Source of the DNA: Batillaria attramentaria
Taxonomy: Eukaryota > Mollusca > Gastropoda > Batillariidae
Direction of reading: 5' to 3'
Assembly (NCBI GenBank): GCA_018292915.2
Contig: JACVVK020000147.1
Location: forward strand, 1,224,501-1,288,500
Length of the DNA: 64,000 nucleotides
Shown here piece after piece: positions 19,657 through 30,464 of this stretch. The translations under genes and the position numbers were made by a program. Numbering within the stretch: position 1 is the stretch's first letter; the number at the start of each line of letters is the position of its first letter. The notes beneath the pieces are model-generated. The model ran no database searches, had not been told where the DNA came from, and saw nothing but the letters and a program-made list of their open reading frames with translations.

Positions 19657-20285
19657 TAACTCAGTAAGAGCCCAATCCCCACCATCCCACTCGGGGCAAA
19701 GAATTTTTCCTTCTCGTATGTGGCACCGTTCATTCGGGCCGATCGTCGGGGTTCTCTCCGGGTACTCCGGTTTCCTCCCCCCTCTGCTTTGGAAATGTTC
19801 AGCCCACCAAATTTGAAAAATAAATGCAACTCTAAATTCCGAAACTTAAATAGCTGAGCTGACCCTTCGCACCACGTGACCGTAATGTGTTTATGTCCAG
19901 TGTGTGAGAGAATGCGTGTGATTCACGTGAGCGTGCGTGTCGGGTTCAGTTCGCGGCGCTTTGAGCCGATTCATGAAATTGGGTAAAGCGCCTATACAAT
20001 ACTCATTATTATTATTATTTATTATCCCATGCCCACATGATAAGACTGGCTTAAAAGAACATGTCACCGGACACCAGCATGAGCCACTTCAAGCACTATT
20101 ACACAAGGCGTGGGCTTCCCCCGCTAGGCCGATACCGCTGCAGATTGCATGATAGTGGCTTGAAGTGGCTTCTAGTGATCTGAAGATTTCAAGAAAATAT
20201 GCGTTTTTCGCATGGGCTATTAAGAATTATCCCGAACAGCAAATTGAACATTTTAAACAGCTTTGGAAAGAACTTTTTGAAACAA
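19657..20285. repeat. Dispersed repeat family H, copy 2, split by a SINE-C
   Basis: Left part GATTAACTCAGTAAGAGCCC (19657-19690) and right part from CCCATGCCCACATGATAAGA to CGAACAGCAAATTGAACATT match 11223-11510 in order, with a SINE-C between them. Confidence 0.65.
19691..20030 (+). mobile_element. SINE-C nested in family H repeat
   Basis: Begins CACTCGGGGCAAAGAATTTT (the tRNA head is missing), runs through the SINE-C body and ends GGGTAAAGCGCCTATACAAT with (ATT)n. Confidence 0.85.
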
Positions 20286-20286
20286 T

Positions 20287-20320
<34 letters not shown>

Positions 20321-20427
20321 ATGACAATGACACTTTATTTTTCAAGGATGAAAGATTAGGTACAGTGTCCTTTCTTCTATCTTGTCCTTGCTACATTCTA
20401 CTACACAAACTCTCTCTCTCTCTCTCT

Positions 20428-20599
20428 GGGGAGCCGGGGTGGCCGAATGGTAGAGCGTTGGACTCTCAATGCTCGGGTCGTGAGTTCGAATCCCGCCGGC
20501 TGGGGCCAAATATTTGTGCTGGCCTTTTTTCTCGTTGCCCCGTCTTTGATATCACCCGTATGTGGTGGAAAAGGAACTTAAACACCCACCCACCCACCC

Positions 20600-20602
<3 letters not shown>
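20428..20602 (+). mobile_element. SINE-A between two (CT)n runs
   Basis: Complete head GGGGAGCCGGGGTGGCCGAA and body, flanked on both sides by TCTCTCTC, which is probably the target duplication in a CT microsatellite. Confidence 0.9.
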
Positions 20603-20637
<35 letters not shown>

Positions 20638-20639
20638 AG

Positions 20640-21540
20640 TTGAGAGGGAGACAGACAGACAGAGAGACAGTCAGACAGAGAGTCACCTGCACTGCATCTG
20701 TTCAGACTACTTAAGCGCACACGATGCCTGAAAAGTTCTCCACGCGTTGTTGTATGCATGTCATACGTACTGAAACTTCAAAACTAAAAATCCGTACTCT
20801 TAAGTGAGTTAAAGTTGACTCGAAATAACACTACACGCGCTTAATCACCTATTCTTTTCTGTTCTTTTATTGGCTGTAGAAATTAGACAAAGAGCTTGTT
20901 CGGGCTGACATTTTCAGAAAGACATTTACGATACATCACCGTTATGATGTCGACTGCTTATCCCGCCTCACCTGACCTTAGACGCTGCAGTCGTTTTCAA
21001 TTTCCTTTTATCGATTCTACCTGCTGTCTCCACCATTCAGTAAATGCTAAGTGTTGACGGCTAAGTTGGCACGTGATCTTTTTGTGAATGAAATATTAGG
21101 CGGCGTACAGTTTGTATTCTATGTATAGTCAACGACTGCACAAAGAAAAGGGCGAGGCTGTGTGATTCATAACCTTTGCTTTCCGTTGAGCGCGTAGTAT
21201 TTATGTTGTTTTATTTTAAACCTAGTTTGTAATTGCTATTTGATTTCTTCGCAGGAGTTTGATAAATTAGCATGAAGGTGCAGCGTCTCCTGCATGTCCT
21301 AGGTTTATACCGCCCCGTAGACCAGTTTGCATCAGCTGTCCAACGTTACATTTTTTTTTCTCAAGTTACTGTAGGCAATTTCAGCCACGAATTAGTCTTT
21401 GTTGTTTGCGTGGCGTTAAGCCCTAAACTCTCACTCACTCACTCCTTTTCGTTGGCTGCAATATTAGTAGGAAGTACCATGCTGAAAATCACTGTGTTTC
21501 CATGGAAACCAGTCCATCAACGTGTCAAAGTTTCCTCTAC
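20640..21540. other. No gene seen; contains one short hairpin motif E copy
   Basis: 21398-21446 is CCACGAATTAGTCTTTGTTG, then TTTGCGTGGCGTTAAGCCC and ACTC repeats, a copy of the motif also found at 37373, 45551 and 52741. The remainder is unrecognised. Confidence 0.5.
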
Positions 21541-21545
21541 GTCGA

Positions 21546-21690
21546 ACGGTGGGTGGGTGTCTGGGAGTGTAACGTCCTTTTCCAACATGTTCGGGCGAAA
21601 CCAAAGACTCGGCAACGAGAAAAAGGCCAGCGCAAATATTTGGACCCGGTCACGTCGGGATTCGAAACTCACGATCCGAGCATTGAACGT
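21546..21690 (-). mobile_element. SINE-A, old degraded copy
   Basis: Minus-strand body and head still recognisable (GTAACGTCCTTTTCCAACAT, GCGCAAATATTTGGACCC) but with many substitutions. Confidence 0.7.
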
Positions 21691-21929
21691 CTTTTTCCAC
21701 ACGCACCAACTCATTGTTGTAGATCAGGCACAGAGTAGAGTACATACATGTATACATAGAGCAACATATACACACGTGTACATTATATGATATACATATC
21801 CTAAATATACCTAATATACATAATTATATGCGTTCGTACACATACATATGCCCACATCCATGATTTTACTCATATCTCAGTGTATGCAAGAAGAATGTGT
21901 GTGTATTTTTATGTGGAGAGAGAGAGAGA

Positions 21930-22010
21930 GAGAGAAAATGAAACTATTTTTCAACGGTACAAATTGTAGCACACGTGCCAGTTTATAATTTGCCGTTGCT
22001 AAACTACAAA
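21930..22010 (-). mobile_element. LINE 3' UTR fragment
   Basis: Minus-strand TTTAGCAACGGCAAATTATA resembles the LINE tail at 25985-26055. Preceded by (GA)n at 21916-21934. Confidence 0.45.
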
Positions 22011-22336
22011 ATGTAAAACAAAAGAAGAGACAAGAGACCTCTCCCCCCCCCCCCCCCCAAAAAAAAAGGAAAAAAATAACCAAGCAAAAGACAAAACAAA
22101 ACAAAACAATAAAATGGAGAAAAAAAATTAGACTACAAGTAAGATAATAGCAGCGTGAGAATAACAGTCTGACATGTACATGGCAAATTTGCATGTCATG
22201 CTCTGCTACGCTCGACTACCTAAAAATAGAGCCTATAGGACTGCTAGGGAGAGAGAGAGAGAGAGACACCTGGTTCCTAGGATAGCAAAGGATTAAGCAG
22301 CTGCAAGAGCCTGCTTCCTATCTCTCTATGTTTATA

Positions 22337-22539
22337 CAGACTTCAACATAAGTCAAGGACCACTTGCAAATTCCTAGAAGATGTCCGTGCAGCACATGGT
22401 GGTTTTTCAGCTTCAGCAAGCTTTGCAGGATGCATTGTTAACCAGCAAAAAATTTTGAAAGATTCCTTGATCCCTATTTTTTTGTGAATTCTTAAAAATT
22501 AGACCTGTCAAGGTGGTCCTTGACTTATGTTGAAGTCTG
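22337..22539. mobile_element. 203-bp MITE with perfect 27-bp terminal inverted repeats
   Basis: The left end CAGACTTCAACATAAGTCAA (continuing GGACCAC) is the exact complement of the right end, GTGGTCC...GAAGTCTG. TA precedes the left end and the right flank is CCTA, so a TA target is suggestive, not proven; that would fit Tc1/mariner-type mobilisation. No coding capacity. Confidence 0.85.
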
Positions 22540-22544
22540 CCTAC

Positions 22545-22955
22545 ATGCAGCATTCCGGACCGACATGAGAATGACATGGGTGACAAGCTGATGGAAACAT
22601 CTGACTCCGCTCAGTCGGTCGTCAGGCTGTTTCCGAATTGCTCGCATGTTAACCTGACATAACATGACATTATCTCGCATGATAATAATCACATCACATG
22701 ACGCGGTCAGGAGCAGTATATAGATGTTTGACTCCCACACACACACGTCATGTGGCGTGCTTGTCCTTCATTTCTCTACGGCGGTCACGTGTCGGTCTGG
22801 CTGAAAAGTACATTTCTACGTACAAAAAATAAATTCCTCCGTGGCAAGATTATGCTCTTTTCTGTCTTTGCTTTCTTTTCTTGTTTTTGGAAAGCCACAC
22901 AAGGAAAAGGAAAGGATTTAGAATCAGTGTTTTTTGTTGTTGTTTTGTTTTGTTT
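22545..22955. other. No gene seen
   Basis: Unremarkable single-copy-looking sequence; nothing recognised. Confidence 0.3.
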
Positions 22956-23001
22956 TTGCTGCCCCAACTCTTTGCCAACTCCAGTGGTATTCCTCCCAGG
23001 T
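22956..23001 (-). mobile_element. SINE-B 3' fragment
   Basis: TTGCTGCCCCAACTCTTTGC and CCAGTGGTATTCCTCCC match the SINE-B 3' end; joined directly to a SINE-C. Confidence 0.7.
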
Positions 23002-23390
23002 TAAGGAAGCCCACAAAATTTGAAAATAAATGCAATTCTAAATTCGGAAACTTAAACTGTTGAGCTGACTCTTCGCACCACGTGATTGTAATGTGTTCAT
23101 GTCCAGTGTGCGAGAGAATGCGTGTTGGGTTCAGCTCGCGGCGCTTTGAGCCAGTTAAAGGTGTGGGGGGGGTTGTTTATGGGAGTTTAACGTCCTTTTC
23201 CACCACGTAAGGGTGATGTCGAAGACGGGGCAACGATTAAACAATGCCAGCACAAATATTTGGCCCCGGCCTGGATGCGATCTCACGACCCGAGCATTGA
23301 GAGTCCAACGCTCTACCATTCGGCCACCCCGGCTCCCCGAGCCAGTTAAAGAAATTGGGCAAAGCGCCTACACAATACTCCGTTATTTTT

Positions 23391-23428
<38 letters not shown>
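23002..23428 (+). mobile_element. SINE-C interrupted by a SINE-A
   Basis: 3' half of SINE-C (CCACAAAATTTGAAAATAAA, GCGGCGCTTTGAGCCAGTTA) resumes after the inserted SINE-A with AAAGAAATTGGGCAAAGCGC and an (ATG)n/(ATT) tail. Confidence 0.85.
23161..23338 (-). mobile_element. SINE-A nested in SINE-C, 13-bp target duplication
   Basis: GAGCCAGTTAAAG at 23148-23160 and 23339-23351. Shows SINE-A moved after SINE-C here. Confidence 0.93.
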
Positions 23429-23429
<1 letters not shown>

Positions 23430-23569
23430 ATTATCAAAATGCAGGACAGGCCGCGCCTCACGAAACAGTAATCTCATTAACCGGACCATGCGCTCCGTGC
23501 TCCCGGCACACAATCACAGTGATGACACTCCCAGTCATGTCTCCGGCTTTGTTCTCGTACTGCAATATC

Positions 23570-23747
23570 GGGGAGCCGGGGTGGCCGAATGGTTGAGCGT
23601 TTGGCTTTCAATGCTCGGGTCTGGAGTTCGAATCCCGGCTGGGGCCAAATATTTTTGTGCTGGCTTTTCCATCGTTGCCCCGTCTTTGATATCATCCGTA
23701 TGTGGTGGAAAAGGACGTTAAACACCTAGACACCCACCCACCTACCC
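23570..23747 (+). mobile_element. SINE-A with 14-bp target duplication
   Basis: CGTACTGCAATATC at 23556-23569 and 23748-23761. Head and body complete. Confidence 0.95.
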
Positions 23748-23949
23748 CGTACTGCAATATCTTACACAACACAGATACCGACACCTGGAAAAAAGACCTA
23801 AGCGACTTTCAAAATCCATGTTACTTTGGCCCTTTTCCAGATAAGACGGACTGCATTACATCGCACACGCGGTCTCAGCTCAACTCAATTGCTAAAAACT
23901 CAATTTAATTCAATAATTCAATAAAATAAAAATAATTCAATTTGAATTT

Positions 23950-24120
23950 AATTTTGGCTTAGTGGGAGTGTTGCACTTTGATTATACTCGTGTTTGCTGC
24001 AGTAAGAGCCGTTAATCTCGCCTGATTTTCGCAAAAACTGCGGGAAAAAAAACTGAAAAATATTCAAAAACGTGGGATACTCATGCGCGGGTACGACATG
24101 GGTTGAGTGTGTTGATGAAT
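23950..24120 (+). repeat. Dispersed repeat family J, copy 1
   Basis: GTGGGAGTGTTGCACTTTGA, TTATACTCGTGTTTGCTGCA and CGTGGGATACTCATGCG recur at 59818-59985. Unrecognised family. Confidence 0.6.
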
Positions 24121-24279
24121 CAACTGACAGAAGATTTTGGCTGAGGTATCTACGGATCTTGAGGAGCAGGTCTGAATCCCTTGTGGGAAGGAATTTGGTG
24201 GGAATTTTCAGTCCTGACCAAATGGAGTCAAGTTCACGTGCAGACAGTGCCTGTCTTTCTTTCGTGTAAACACGCGAGC

Positions 24280-24455
24280 GGGGAGCCGGGGTGGTCGAAT
24301 GGCAGAGCGTTGGACTTCTAATGCTCGGGTCGTGAGTTCGATCCCGGCTGGGGCCAAATATTTGTGCTGGCTTTTTCGTCGTTGCCCCGTCTTTGATATC
24401 ACCCTATGTGGTGGAAAAGGACGTTAAACCCCCAAACACCCACCCACCCACCCCC
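24280..24455 (+). mobile_element. SINE-A with 14-bp target duplication
   Basis: GTAAACACGCGAGC at 24266-24279 and 24456-24469. Complete. Confidence 0.95.
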
Positions 24456-24608
24456 GTAAACACGCGAGCAGATTGTCAAGTGCGTACGCTAAAAATGTCA
24501 CTCCATACGGAAGGACCTAAGGAATGGAAAACAAGTACACATTATACAGGCAGGAAAACCTATTGTAAAAAAAAAAATGGTGGCGGTCACTGTGGTTACG
24601 CGCTTTCC

Positions 24609-24688
24609 CCGGGGGGGGGGGGGGGGGGGGCGGGGGGGGGGAGGATTAACCCGAAGTTCCCAGCAATGGAATACATGTTATAAAGAGT

Positions 24689-24725
<37 letters not shown>
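24609..24725. repeat. G run and (CA)n microsatellite
   Basis: G-rich 24610-24642 and CA 24691-24728. Confidence 0.95.
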
Positions 24726-24728
<3 letters not shown>

Positions 24729-24732
<4 letters not shown>

Positions 24733-25165
24733 ATGAAATACTGCCCATTTCAACATGTCCATGTATTATTAACATACAATATATGCCGTCCTGAATGCAT
24801 GTATGATTGAATGAATGACCGGCGCTGCATTGCATAAAACTGCATATACATACATAAAAAAGACACAAATAAAATGAAATACTTCCCATCCAAGCACGTT
24901 CATATATACGTACTATATTTAACCACGTCCATGTATTATTAACATACAATATATGCCGCCCTCAGTGAATGAATGAATGAATGAATGAATGAATGGACCG
25001 GCATTCCATTGCATAAAACTGCATATACATAAATAACAAAAAGACACAAATAAAATGAAATACTGCCCATTCAAGCACGTTCATGTATTTATACCCGTAC
25101 TATATATGCCGCCCTGACCGACTGAATGGACCGGCATTGCATTGCATCAAACTGCATGACATTAC
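24729..25165. repeat. Three imperfect tandem units of about 150-170 bp
   Basis: TAAAATGAAATACTGCCCAT, TATTAACATACAATATATGC, (GAAT)n and GCATTGCATAAAACTGCATA recur in the same order three times (starting near 24730, 24870 and 25050). The GAATGAAT part is itself a tetranucleotide repeat. Confidence 0.8.
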
Positions 25166-25322
25166 TCGGGCCAGCTTCCCGCTACTGAGTCAATGCATGC
25201 ACAATTACGTCTGTCCCATTCAGCAGGCTTAATATCAAAGCTCCCGGCTTGTGCCCCCTGCTGGTCACCTGAAGGCGAAATCTTGTCCGGTGCTGTTCTC
25301 CTACATGACAACCCCTCTGAAA

Positions 25323-25324
<2 letters not shown>

Positions 25325-25402
<78 letters not shown>
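25325..25402. repeat. (CT)n microsatellite
   Basis: Two CT runs separated by CGAGGG. Confidence 0.97.
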
Positions 25403-25459
25403 AAAATGGTTCTTCCAGAACCTCTCCCAACTAGCGAACAATTTTAAAAAATTATTCCT

Positions 25460-26056
25460 CTTAGCCTTGAACACCAGCTTACTTACAATAAGTGTGTATG
25501 AATACATAAAATCTTCAACGAGACAATGCCACCATATCTGGAAACTCTTTTTAATTTAAATCAGCAGCACTAGAGGACCTCGAGGAATGGCATCCTGCGC
25601 TTAACATTACCCCGTATGTTATTCAAAACAAGTCTTTCCTTCGCTGGAGCATTACAATGGAATTCGCTCCCTTCACAGCTGAAACAAAATATATCTACTT
25701 CTACGTTTAAGTGTACACTCAAACAGTACCTGGTGGATCGCACGTAACGTACGTTACACGTCAACCTGTTATTTTGATTTTCTATTTTACATCATTTCAG
25801 TGTTATATCAGTGATTTGTGTTTACAAAGGTCGCTCGCACGTGTGTGTGAATGCGTTTTGACCCGATGGACGATTTTCTCTATGGTTTTGTTTCTTGTAG
25901 TTTAGTGCATAATTTTCTGTGTTGATTTTTTTCTTTTATATTTTGCTTCATTTTTTTTTTCTTCGTAGATAGTCCTCTGTAGTATTAGCAACGGCAAGTT
26001 TGCAAACTGGCGAATTTCTGTCAAAACTTTACCGTTGATAAATAAAGTTTCATCCT
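25460..26056 (+). mobile_element. 5'-truncated non-LTR retrotransposon (LINE) 3' end with reverse-transcriptase C-terminus remnant
   Basis: Frame through 25620-25750 reads TSLSFAGALQWNSLPSQLKQ and continues to STFKCTLKQYLV, ending at TAA. This is the typical end of LINE ORF2 proteins (G-x-x-x-W-N-S-L-P then F-K-x-x-L). Upstream, in the same frame, MPPYLETLFNLNQ precedes an in-frame TAG near 25571, so the copy is dead. The 3' UTR ends TAGCAACGGCAAGTTTG...CCGTTGATAAATAAAG, a tail shared with 12066, 21930, 26836 and 55424. Confidence 0.7.
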
Positions 26057-26076
26057 CCTCCTCCCTCTCTCTAGTC

Positions 26077-26112
<36 letters not shown>

Positions 26113-26152
26113 CCGCTCTCTCTTCTCTCATTCTCTCTCTCTCTCTCTCTTT
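26055..26152. repeat. Interrupted (CT)n microsatellite
   Basis: CT with C and G interruptions, following the LINE tail. Confidence 0.95.
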
Positions 26153-26268
26153 GTTTATTTTCTACTTTTTTATATATGGCACACAGGAAATAGCTACATT
26201 TTCATGTTTGGTCATTATATGTCAGTAATTACGAACAAATATGATATGCACCTTCTATTAGGTACACA

Positions 26269-26356
26269 GGGGAACTGGATAGCCGAATGGTAGAGCGTTG
26301 GACTCTCAATGTTCGGGTCGTGAGTTCGAATCCCGGCTGGGGCCAGATATTTGTAT
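26269..26356 (+). mobile_element. SINE-A head only
   Basis: GGGGAACTGGATAGCCGAAT to CCGGCTGGGGCCAGATATTT; the body is missing. Confidence 0.8.
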
Positions 26357-26587
26357 ATGGACAGTCTACTGCACATGCAATTTACAGTTTGCCTTCTTGT
26401 TTTGTTCATATTTGGCCGCGTAGTTTACAAGAGGGCAGGTTTGTGTGGTATTTGTGCCAAGACGCTTACCGCTGGGGAAAAAAAAAAGATCCATTCTCTT
26501 TGTCATTGTCTTGCTTTTTTCTTTTTTTTTCTTATTTTTGCTTCCTTTCTTGCTTCAAGTTTTTTTCCTTTCTTTCAGATTTTCTGA

Positions 26588-26690
26588 ACAAGCATCCTCT
26601 GTCAGACGACCTGCGTGAGAGTGACGTCAATGTTTAGTTCACAGACAAAATCTGTAAAATTTCGTCACTGGCTACCGAAGGAATTGACGT

Positions 26691-26699
<9 letters not shown>
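26588..26699 (+). repeat. CRE-bearing dispersed repeat, copy 1
   Basis: AAGCATCCTCTGTCAGACGA, GTTCACAGACAAAATCTGTA and TGGCTACCGAAGGAATTGAC match copies at 56668 and 56858. It contains TGACGTCA at 26622-26629; the second site is broken (TGACGTTCA). Always followed by (CT)n. Confidence 0.8.

Positions 26700-26756
<57 letters not shown>
26697..26756. repeat. (CT)n microsatellite
   Basis: Pure CT run directly after the CRE-bearing repeat. Confidence 0.98.
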
Positions 26757-26758
<2 letters not shown>

Positions 26759-26835
26759 CGAGTAATTCGATTTAATTGTATTTATGCCTTTTGTTTTTTA
26801 GTTTGTTACTTTGGTTTCTTCGTTTTTGTACTTTA

Positions 26836-26942
26836 AAAAAAATGTTAGCACTATGTAGTTTTAATAGTGTTCGCAACGGCAGGAATGAAAACTGATTTAT
26901 GTCCATCGGCCTCAACCGTTTGAAATAAACTTATTCATTTCA
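26836..26942 (+). mobile_element. LINE 3' UTR fragment
   Basis: GTTCGCAACGGCAGGAATGA and CCGTTTGAAATAAACTT resemble the LINE tail at 25985-26055. Followed by (TTTG)n. Confidence 0.5.
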
Positions 26943-27830
26943 TTTGTTTGTTTGTTTCTTTGTTTGTTTCTTTGTTTGTTTGTTTCCTTGCATTCTTTCT
27001 TTTCTTCCTTTCTTGTTTGCTTTCTCTCCTTCTCAAGACCCCCCCCCACCCCCCACCCCCTCCAACCAGCCCAACACACCCACCCTTCTCCACTTCTGAA
27101 CTCCTCATCCGGCAACAATGAACCTCTTTGGCTCACGTAACCGGATGACATTCTTTGTCAGAGTCTGCGCGTATGACGCAATATGCACGAGTCACGGCAA
27201 AACAAGACTGTGTCTCATTGTGCCATTAAGAATACGTTCTCTGGAAGAAAAAAAAAAAAAAAAAGTCACATGTCATTGATATTCGGTCGGAATTGCCCGA
27301 AACTCATGATGCACTTGAATACATTTCAGGGCTTTTTGTCCCTGTTGTAATTTCTTTTCTTTTTTTACCATGTCTCATGTGACACAGCTTCTTCAGTCAA
27401 AGTTTTATATGCTCGCAAAAAAAAAAAAAAAAAACCAGTAGAACACCGACACACGATCTCTATTCCGAACTGATATTCACAGCAAAGTACGTTTTATCAG
27501 AGGAATCATGTGAACGCGCTACACCGTCTGGACCAATCAATAGCCGCCCCGCACGTGCAGCCCGGCAATCATTAGATATCAAGGCGGCATCGATCGCACG
27601 TGGTGAGTGGCTGGTTGCCGAGATACGTGCGGGCCTCGGGCTGACGGCGAGCGGGAGAAACGTACAGGGGTGTAGTCCAAAATGGCGGAGGGTTGTTTTT
27701 TCCGGTGGTGCTAAAGGTCAAAAGTTTTAATGACGAATTGCTCGCTGGTAAAGTCACCAACATAGCGTAAGCATGAGAACATATTGTGGTAGCACAATAT
27801 GCCGCGATTTTCAACGTGTTTGATGTTTGT
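26943..27830. other. No gene seen; possible promoter-like GC block at the right
   Basis: T- and C-rich tracts 26943-27070, A runs near 27248 and 27418. 27530-27700 is richer in CpG, with CCAAT (about 27533) and CCAAAATGGCGGAGG (about 27678), which resembles a YY1 site. No exon follows that I can recognise. Confidence 0.3.
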
Positions 27831-27832
27831 TG

Positions 27833-27841
27833 TTGATGTTG

Positions 27842-27873
<32 letters not shown>

Positions 27874-27903
27874 GGTGGTGGTGGTGGTTGTGGTGGTGGT
27901 GGT

Positions 27904-27960
<57 letters not shown>
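27833..27960. repeat. (TTG)n(TGG)n(GT)n microsatellite
   Basis: Three adjoining repeat types. Confidence 0.98.
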
Positions 27961-28277
27961 GAATTTTTTTTTTTCTGTTTTTCTTTTATTGCTCCATGAA
28001 GTGACATCAACTAGAAGCATCTCGCTGTGCACATCTCCATGTGTCTCATTCTTCAAACAAATTATTGCTCATTTGTTTTCTTGTTGTTGTTGTTGTTTTG
28101 TTGTTGTTGTTGCGGTGTCTGATCAGATAAATTTTGCTTGTGTGAAAGAAAGGAAAAGTGTATAAACCAGAAACGACATCCATACAAGACTGATGTCACA
28201 TGGGAGAAGTCTTCGTCCGAACAAACATCGAACATGCTCGAACAAGATCCGGAAAAAAAAGTGAGCAAATATATGTT

Positions 28278-28305
28278 GTAGCCGTAAGTAGTAGTAGTAC
28301 TACTA

Positions 28306-28343
<38 letters not shown>

Positions 28344-28366
28344 AATAATAATAATAATAATAACGA
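28278..28366. repeat. (TAC)n(TGC)n(TAA)n trinucleotide tract
   Basis: Three successive trinucleotide repeats, merging with the tail of a SINE-C. Confidence 0.95.
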
Positions 28367-28586
28367 CTGTGTATTTTTGGGCGCTTTTCCCAGTTTCTTG
28401 AATTGGCTCAAAGCGCCGGGAGCTGAACCCAACACGCACGCTCACGTGAACCACACGCATTCTCTCAAACACTGGGCATGAACACATTACAATCACGTGG
28501 ATTAAAGGGTCAGTTCGGCTATTTAAGTTTCGGAATTTAGAATTGCATTTATTTTCAAATGTTGTGGGCTGAAAATTTCCAAAGTA
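28365..28586 (-). mobile_element. SINE-C 3' half
   Basis: Minus strand; GGCTCAAAGCGCCGGGAGCT, AACACGCACGCTCACGTGAA and AATTGCATTTATTTTCAAAT present. Confidence 0.85.
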
Positions 28587-28688
28587 TGTCACGCAAGAAA
28601 CACGGAAAAACGCCTTGTCCGGTCGTGTTCGATGTTTGTTCTGACTCAAACGTCTCCCGTGTGACATCAGCCGAACACATGCACAAGC

Positions 28689-29010
28689 TTTTTTTTAAAA
28701 ATACTTTATTATCCCTTTCGGGAATTTCGAGCTGCTTCCCCTGGGGGAAGCGCGTCGCCGCGGTGCAGCGCCACCCAATACCTTTTTTTTATTTTTTTTT
28801 ACAATTTTTGCTGGGGGAGGAAAGCCGGATAACCCGGAGAGAAACCCCCGATGAGCAGCCCGGTAGCCAGAAAAAAAACTGGTATCACATATCACAAGCT
28901 CGACCTGGGCTCGAACCCACGGTTCATCGCCATTGACGTTGGTGACGGCCGTTCAGTAGCGCAGCGGCTAAATCCGACGCGCTACCTATTAGACCACCGC
29001 TCACCCCTTA
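28689..29010 (-). mobile_element. SINE-D, full length
   Basis: Minus strand. Head GGGGTGAGCGGTGGTCTAAT-AGGTAGCGCG with B box GTGGGTTCGAGCCC. Body GTTTCTCTCCGGGTTATCCG. 3' end GGTGGCGCTGCACCGCGGCG, GAAGCAGCTCGAAATTCCCG and GATAATAAAGTA. Confidence 0.88.
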
Positions 29011-29021
29011 TTTGTTTAATA

Positions 29022-29142
29022 TGCGGAGTTGGAATCCGGACTGGGATATTTGTGCTGGCCTTTTCCTCATTGCCCCGTCTTTGATATCACCCCTTACGTG
29101 GTGGAAAAGGACGTTAAACTACCAAACACCCACACACCCACA
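29022..29142 (+). mobile_element. SINE-A 3' part
   Basis: Starts near the end of the B box and keeps GTTGCGCC-like body (CATTGCCCCGTCTTTGATAT) and tail. Abuts the SINE-D head. Confidence 0.8.
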
Positions 29143-29519
29143 TATATTTAAATAAAAACATAGTTTCGCCTGAGAGCAGTTGTAGCCAAAACGTTTCATT
29201 CGAAGTAGCACGAGATAGACACCGCCATCTTGATTACCTCCCGCGGTTAAGCTTTCTCTGGCGGCATCGGGCGAGCTCACTTTGTACAACAGCGTGTTCC
29301 CCGTCCGTAACGATAATTTGTCGTTAATCGAAAATGCATTATGGGGCGGTCGTTATTATAATTTTTTTTTTTAATGGAATGGGCGGAGATGAATGAGATC
29401 ATTGGGTTTAAAATAGACATAAGCACGCGCGGTGTCTCGTCATTCTTTTTCACATGCCAAATGATGTCACCCTGACAATGAACAGAAGCAAAAGCAAGGA
29501 GGGTGGGTGGGTGTTATAA
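29143..29519. other. No gene seen; CGCCATCTTG motif
   Basis: CACCGCCATCTTGAT near 29221 is the complement of a strong YY1-type site. No exon nearby is recognised. Confidence 0.3.
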
Positions 29520-29904
29520 AGGTCTGCAATCACAGCAAAAAGCCGCAAACATTTCGTTTTTATAAAACTGCGACTCCTTCGACTGTGCGTAATCCAGGCA
29601 ACTCTGTCATAGTTGCAGAGTTTTTAGCGCTTCGGGGGCCATTATAAAAACAGGGCACGAGTTTGCCGTGACATTATTTGGCTTTTGATCAGTGAGCGAG
29701 ACACATCGCTACAGTGCCTAGCGGATCTTTCTCGCTCAGTGTCAAAACGCAAACTGAGCAGTGAAATCAGGTTGCCCTTGGCTTTTATTGGGGGTTTTCA
29801 GGACGCTGAAAACTCTGCACTGTGACAGAGTTGACTGTGCTTGCACACTCGACTCTGTAAATTTTTTTGACACTTCGGAAAGGTTTTTGTCGGAGCTTAG
29901 ATCT
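29520..29904 (-). mobile_element. TTAA-target MITE, copy 1
   Basis: Ends AGGTCTGCAATC...(CTTAGATCT) are flanked by TTAA on the right (29905-29908) and degenerate ATAA on the left. Subterminal inverted segments CAACTCTGTCA and TGACAGAGTTG are present. Same family as 52780, 58544 and 60406, opposite orientation to the last two. Confidence 0.85.
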
Positions 29905-30464
29905 TTAAAGTCTCTATATTCATGATGGGTTCGGGGACGGAGGCGGTGGGGATGGGGGGACTGCCGTTCACATAGCTCTAAGGCTTTGCCAGATGAATAG
30001 ACGTTCCTTTTGGCCACTGCGACCATTTTCGGTGACTTTGCGGCTGCTTCTAATAGCAGAGAAATATGACTTTCTTGGCCTGATGCTTCCATACCTGTAC
30101 TGCACGTCGATCGACAAAGTGGCTAAAAAACAACCACCAGTCTGTGCTGTCTAGCTGATGTTCAGGTCCGCACCCAAATAACTCGTCTGCTCAGTACGCG
30201 GTACGCTTTGGGGTACGTACATGTAGAACAACATTATACGTCCGCCCGTGTCACCACAATTTCATATGCTATAATTAGTGTGACCCAAGTGACTGATTCT
30301 GATGTACGGGTGAAGCGCATTCGATGACATTTTTCCACAGCGTTGTTGTATGTCAGACAAACGTACTCACGACTTTAAGGTTTAAACGTCTTCTGAGAGT
30401 GCATCACGAGAGTACACACTAAAACGCATGACAAGAAACTGTTACCAACTTTATTCTCAGCTCC
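29905..30464. other. No gene seen
   Basis: No repeat or exon recognised. Confidence 0.3.

Noticed and set aside
21272..21790. 172-residue plus-strand frame starting MKVQRLLHVLGLYR
   Set aside because: Most of it runs through hairpin motif E and an antisense SINE-A; only about 45 residues are non-repeat, without a recognised domain.
28062..28667. 201-residue minus-strand frame
   Set aside because: It crosses a SINE-C fragment and trinucleotide repeats; Ser and Thr runs are microsatellite translation.
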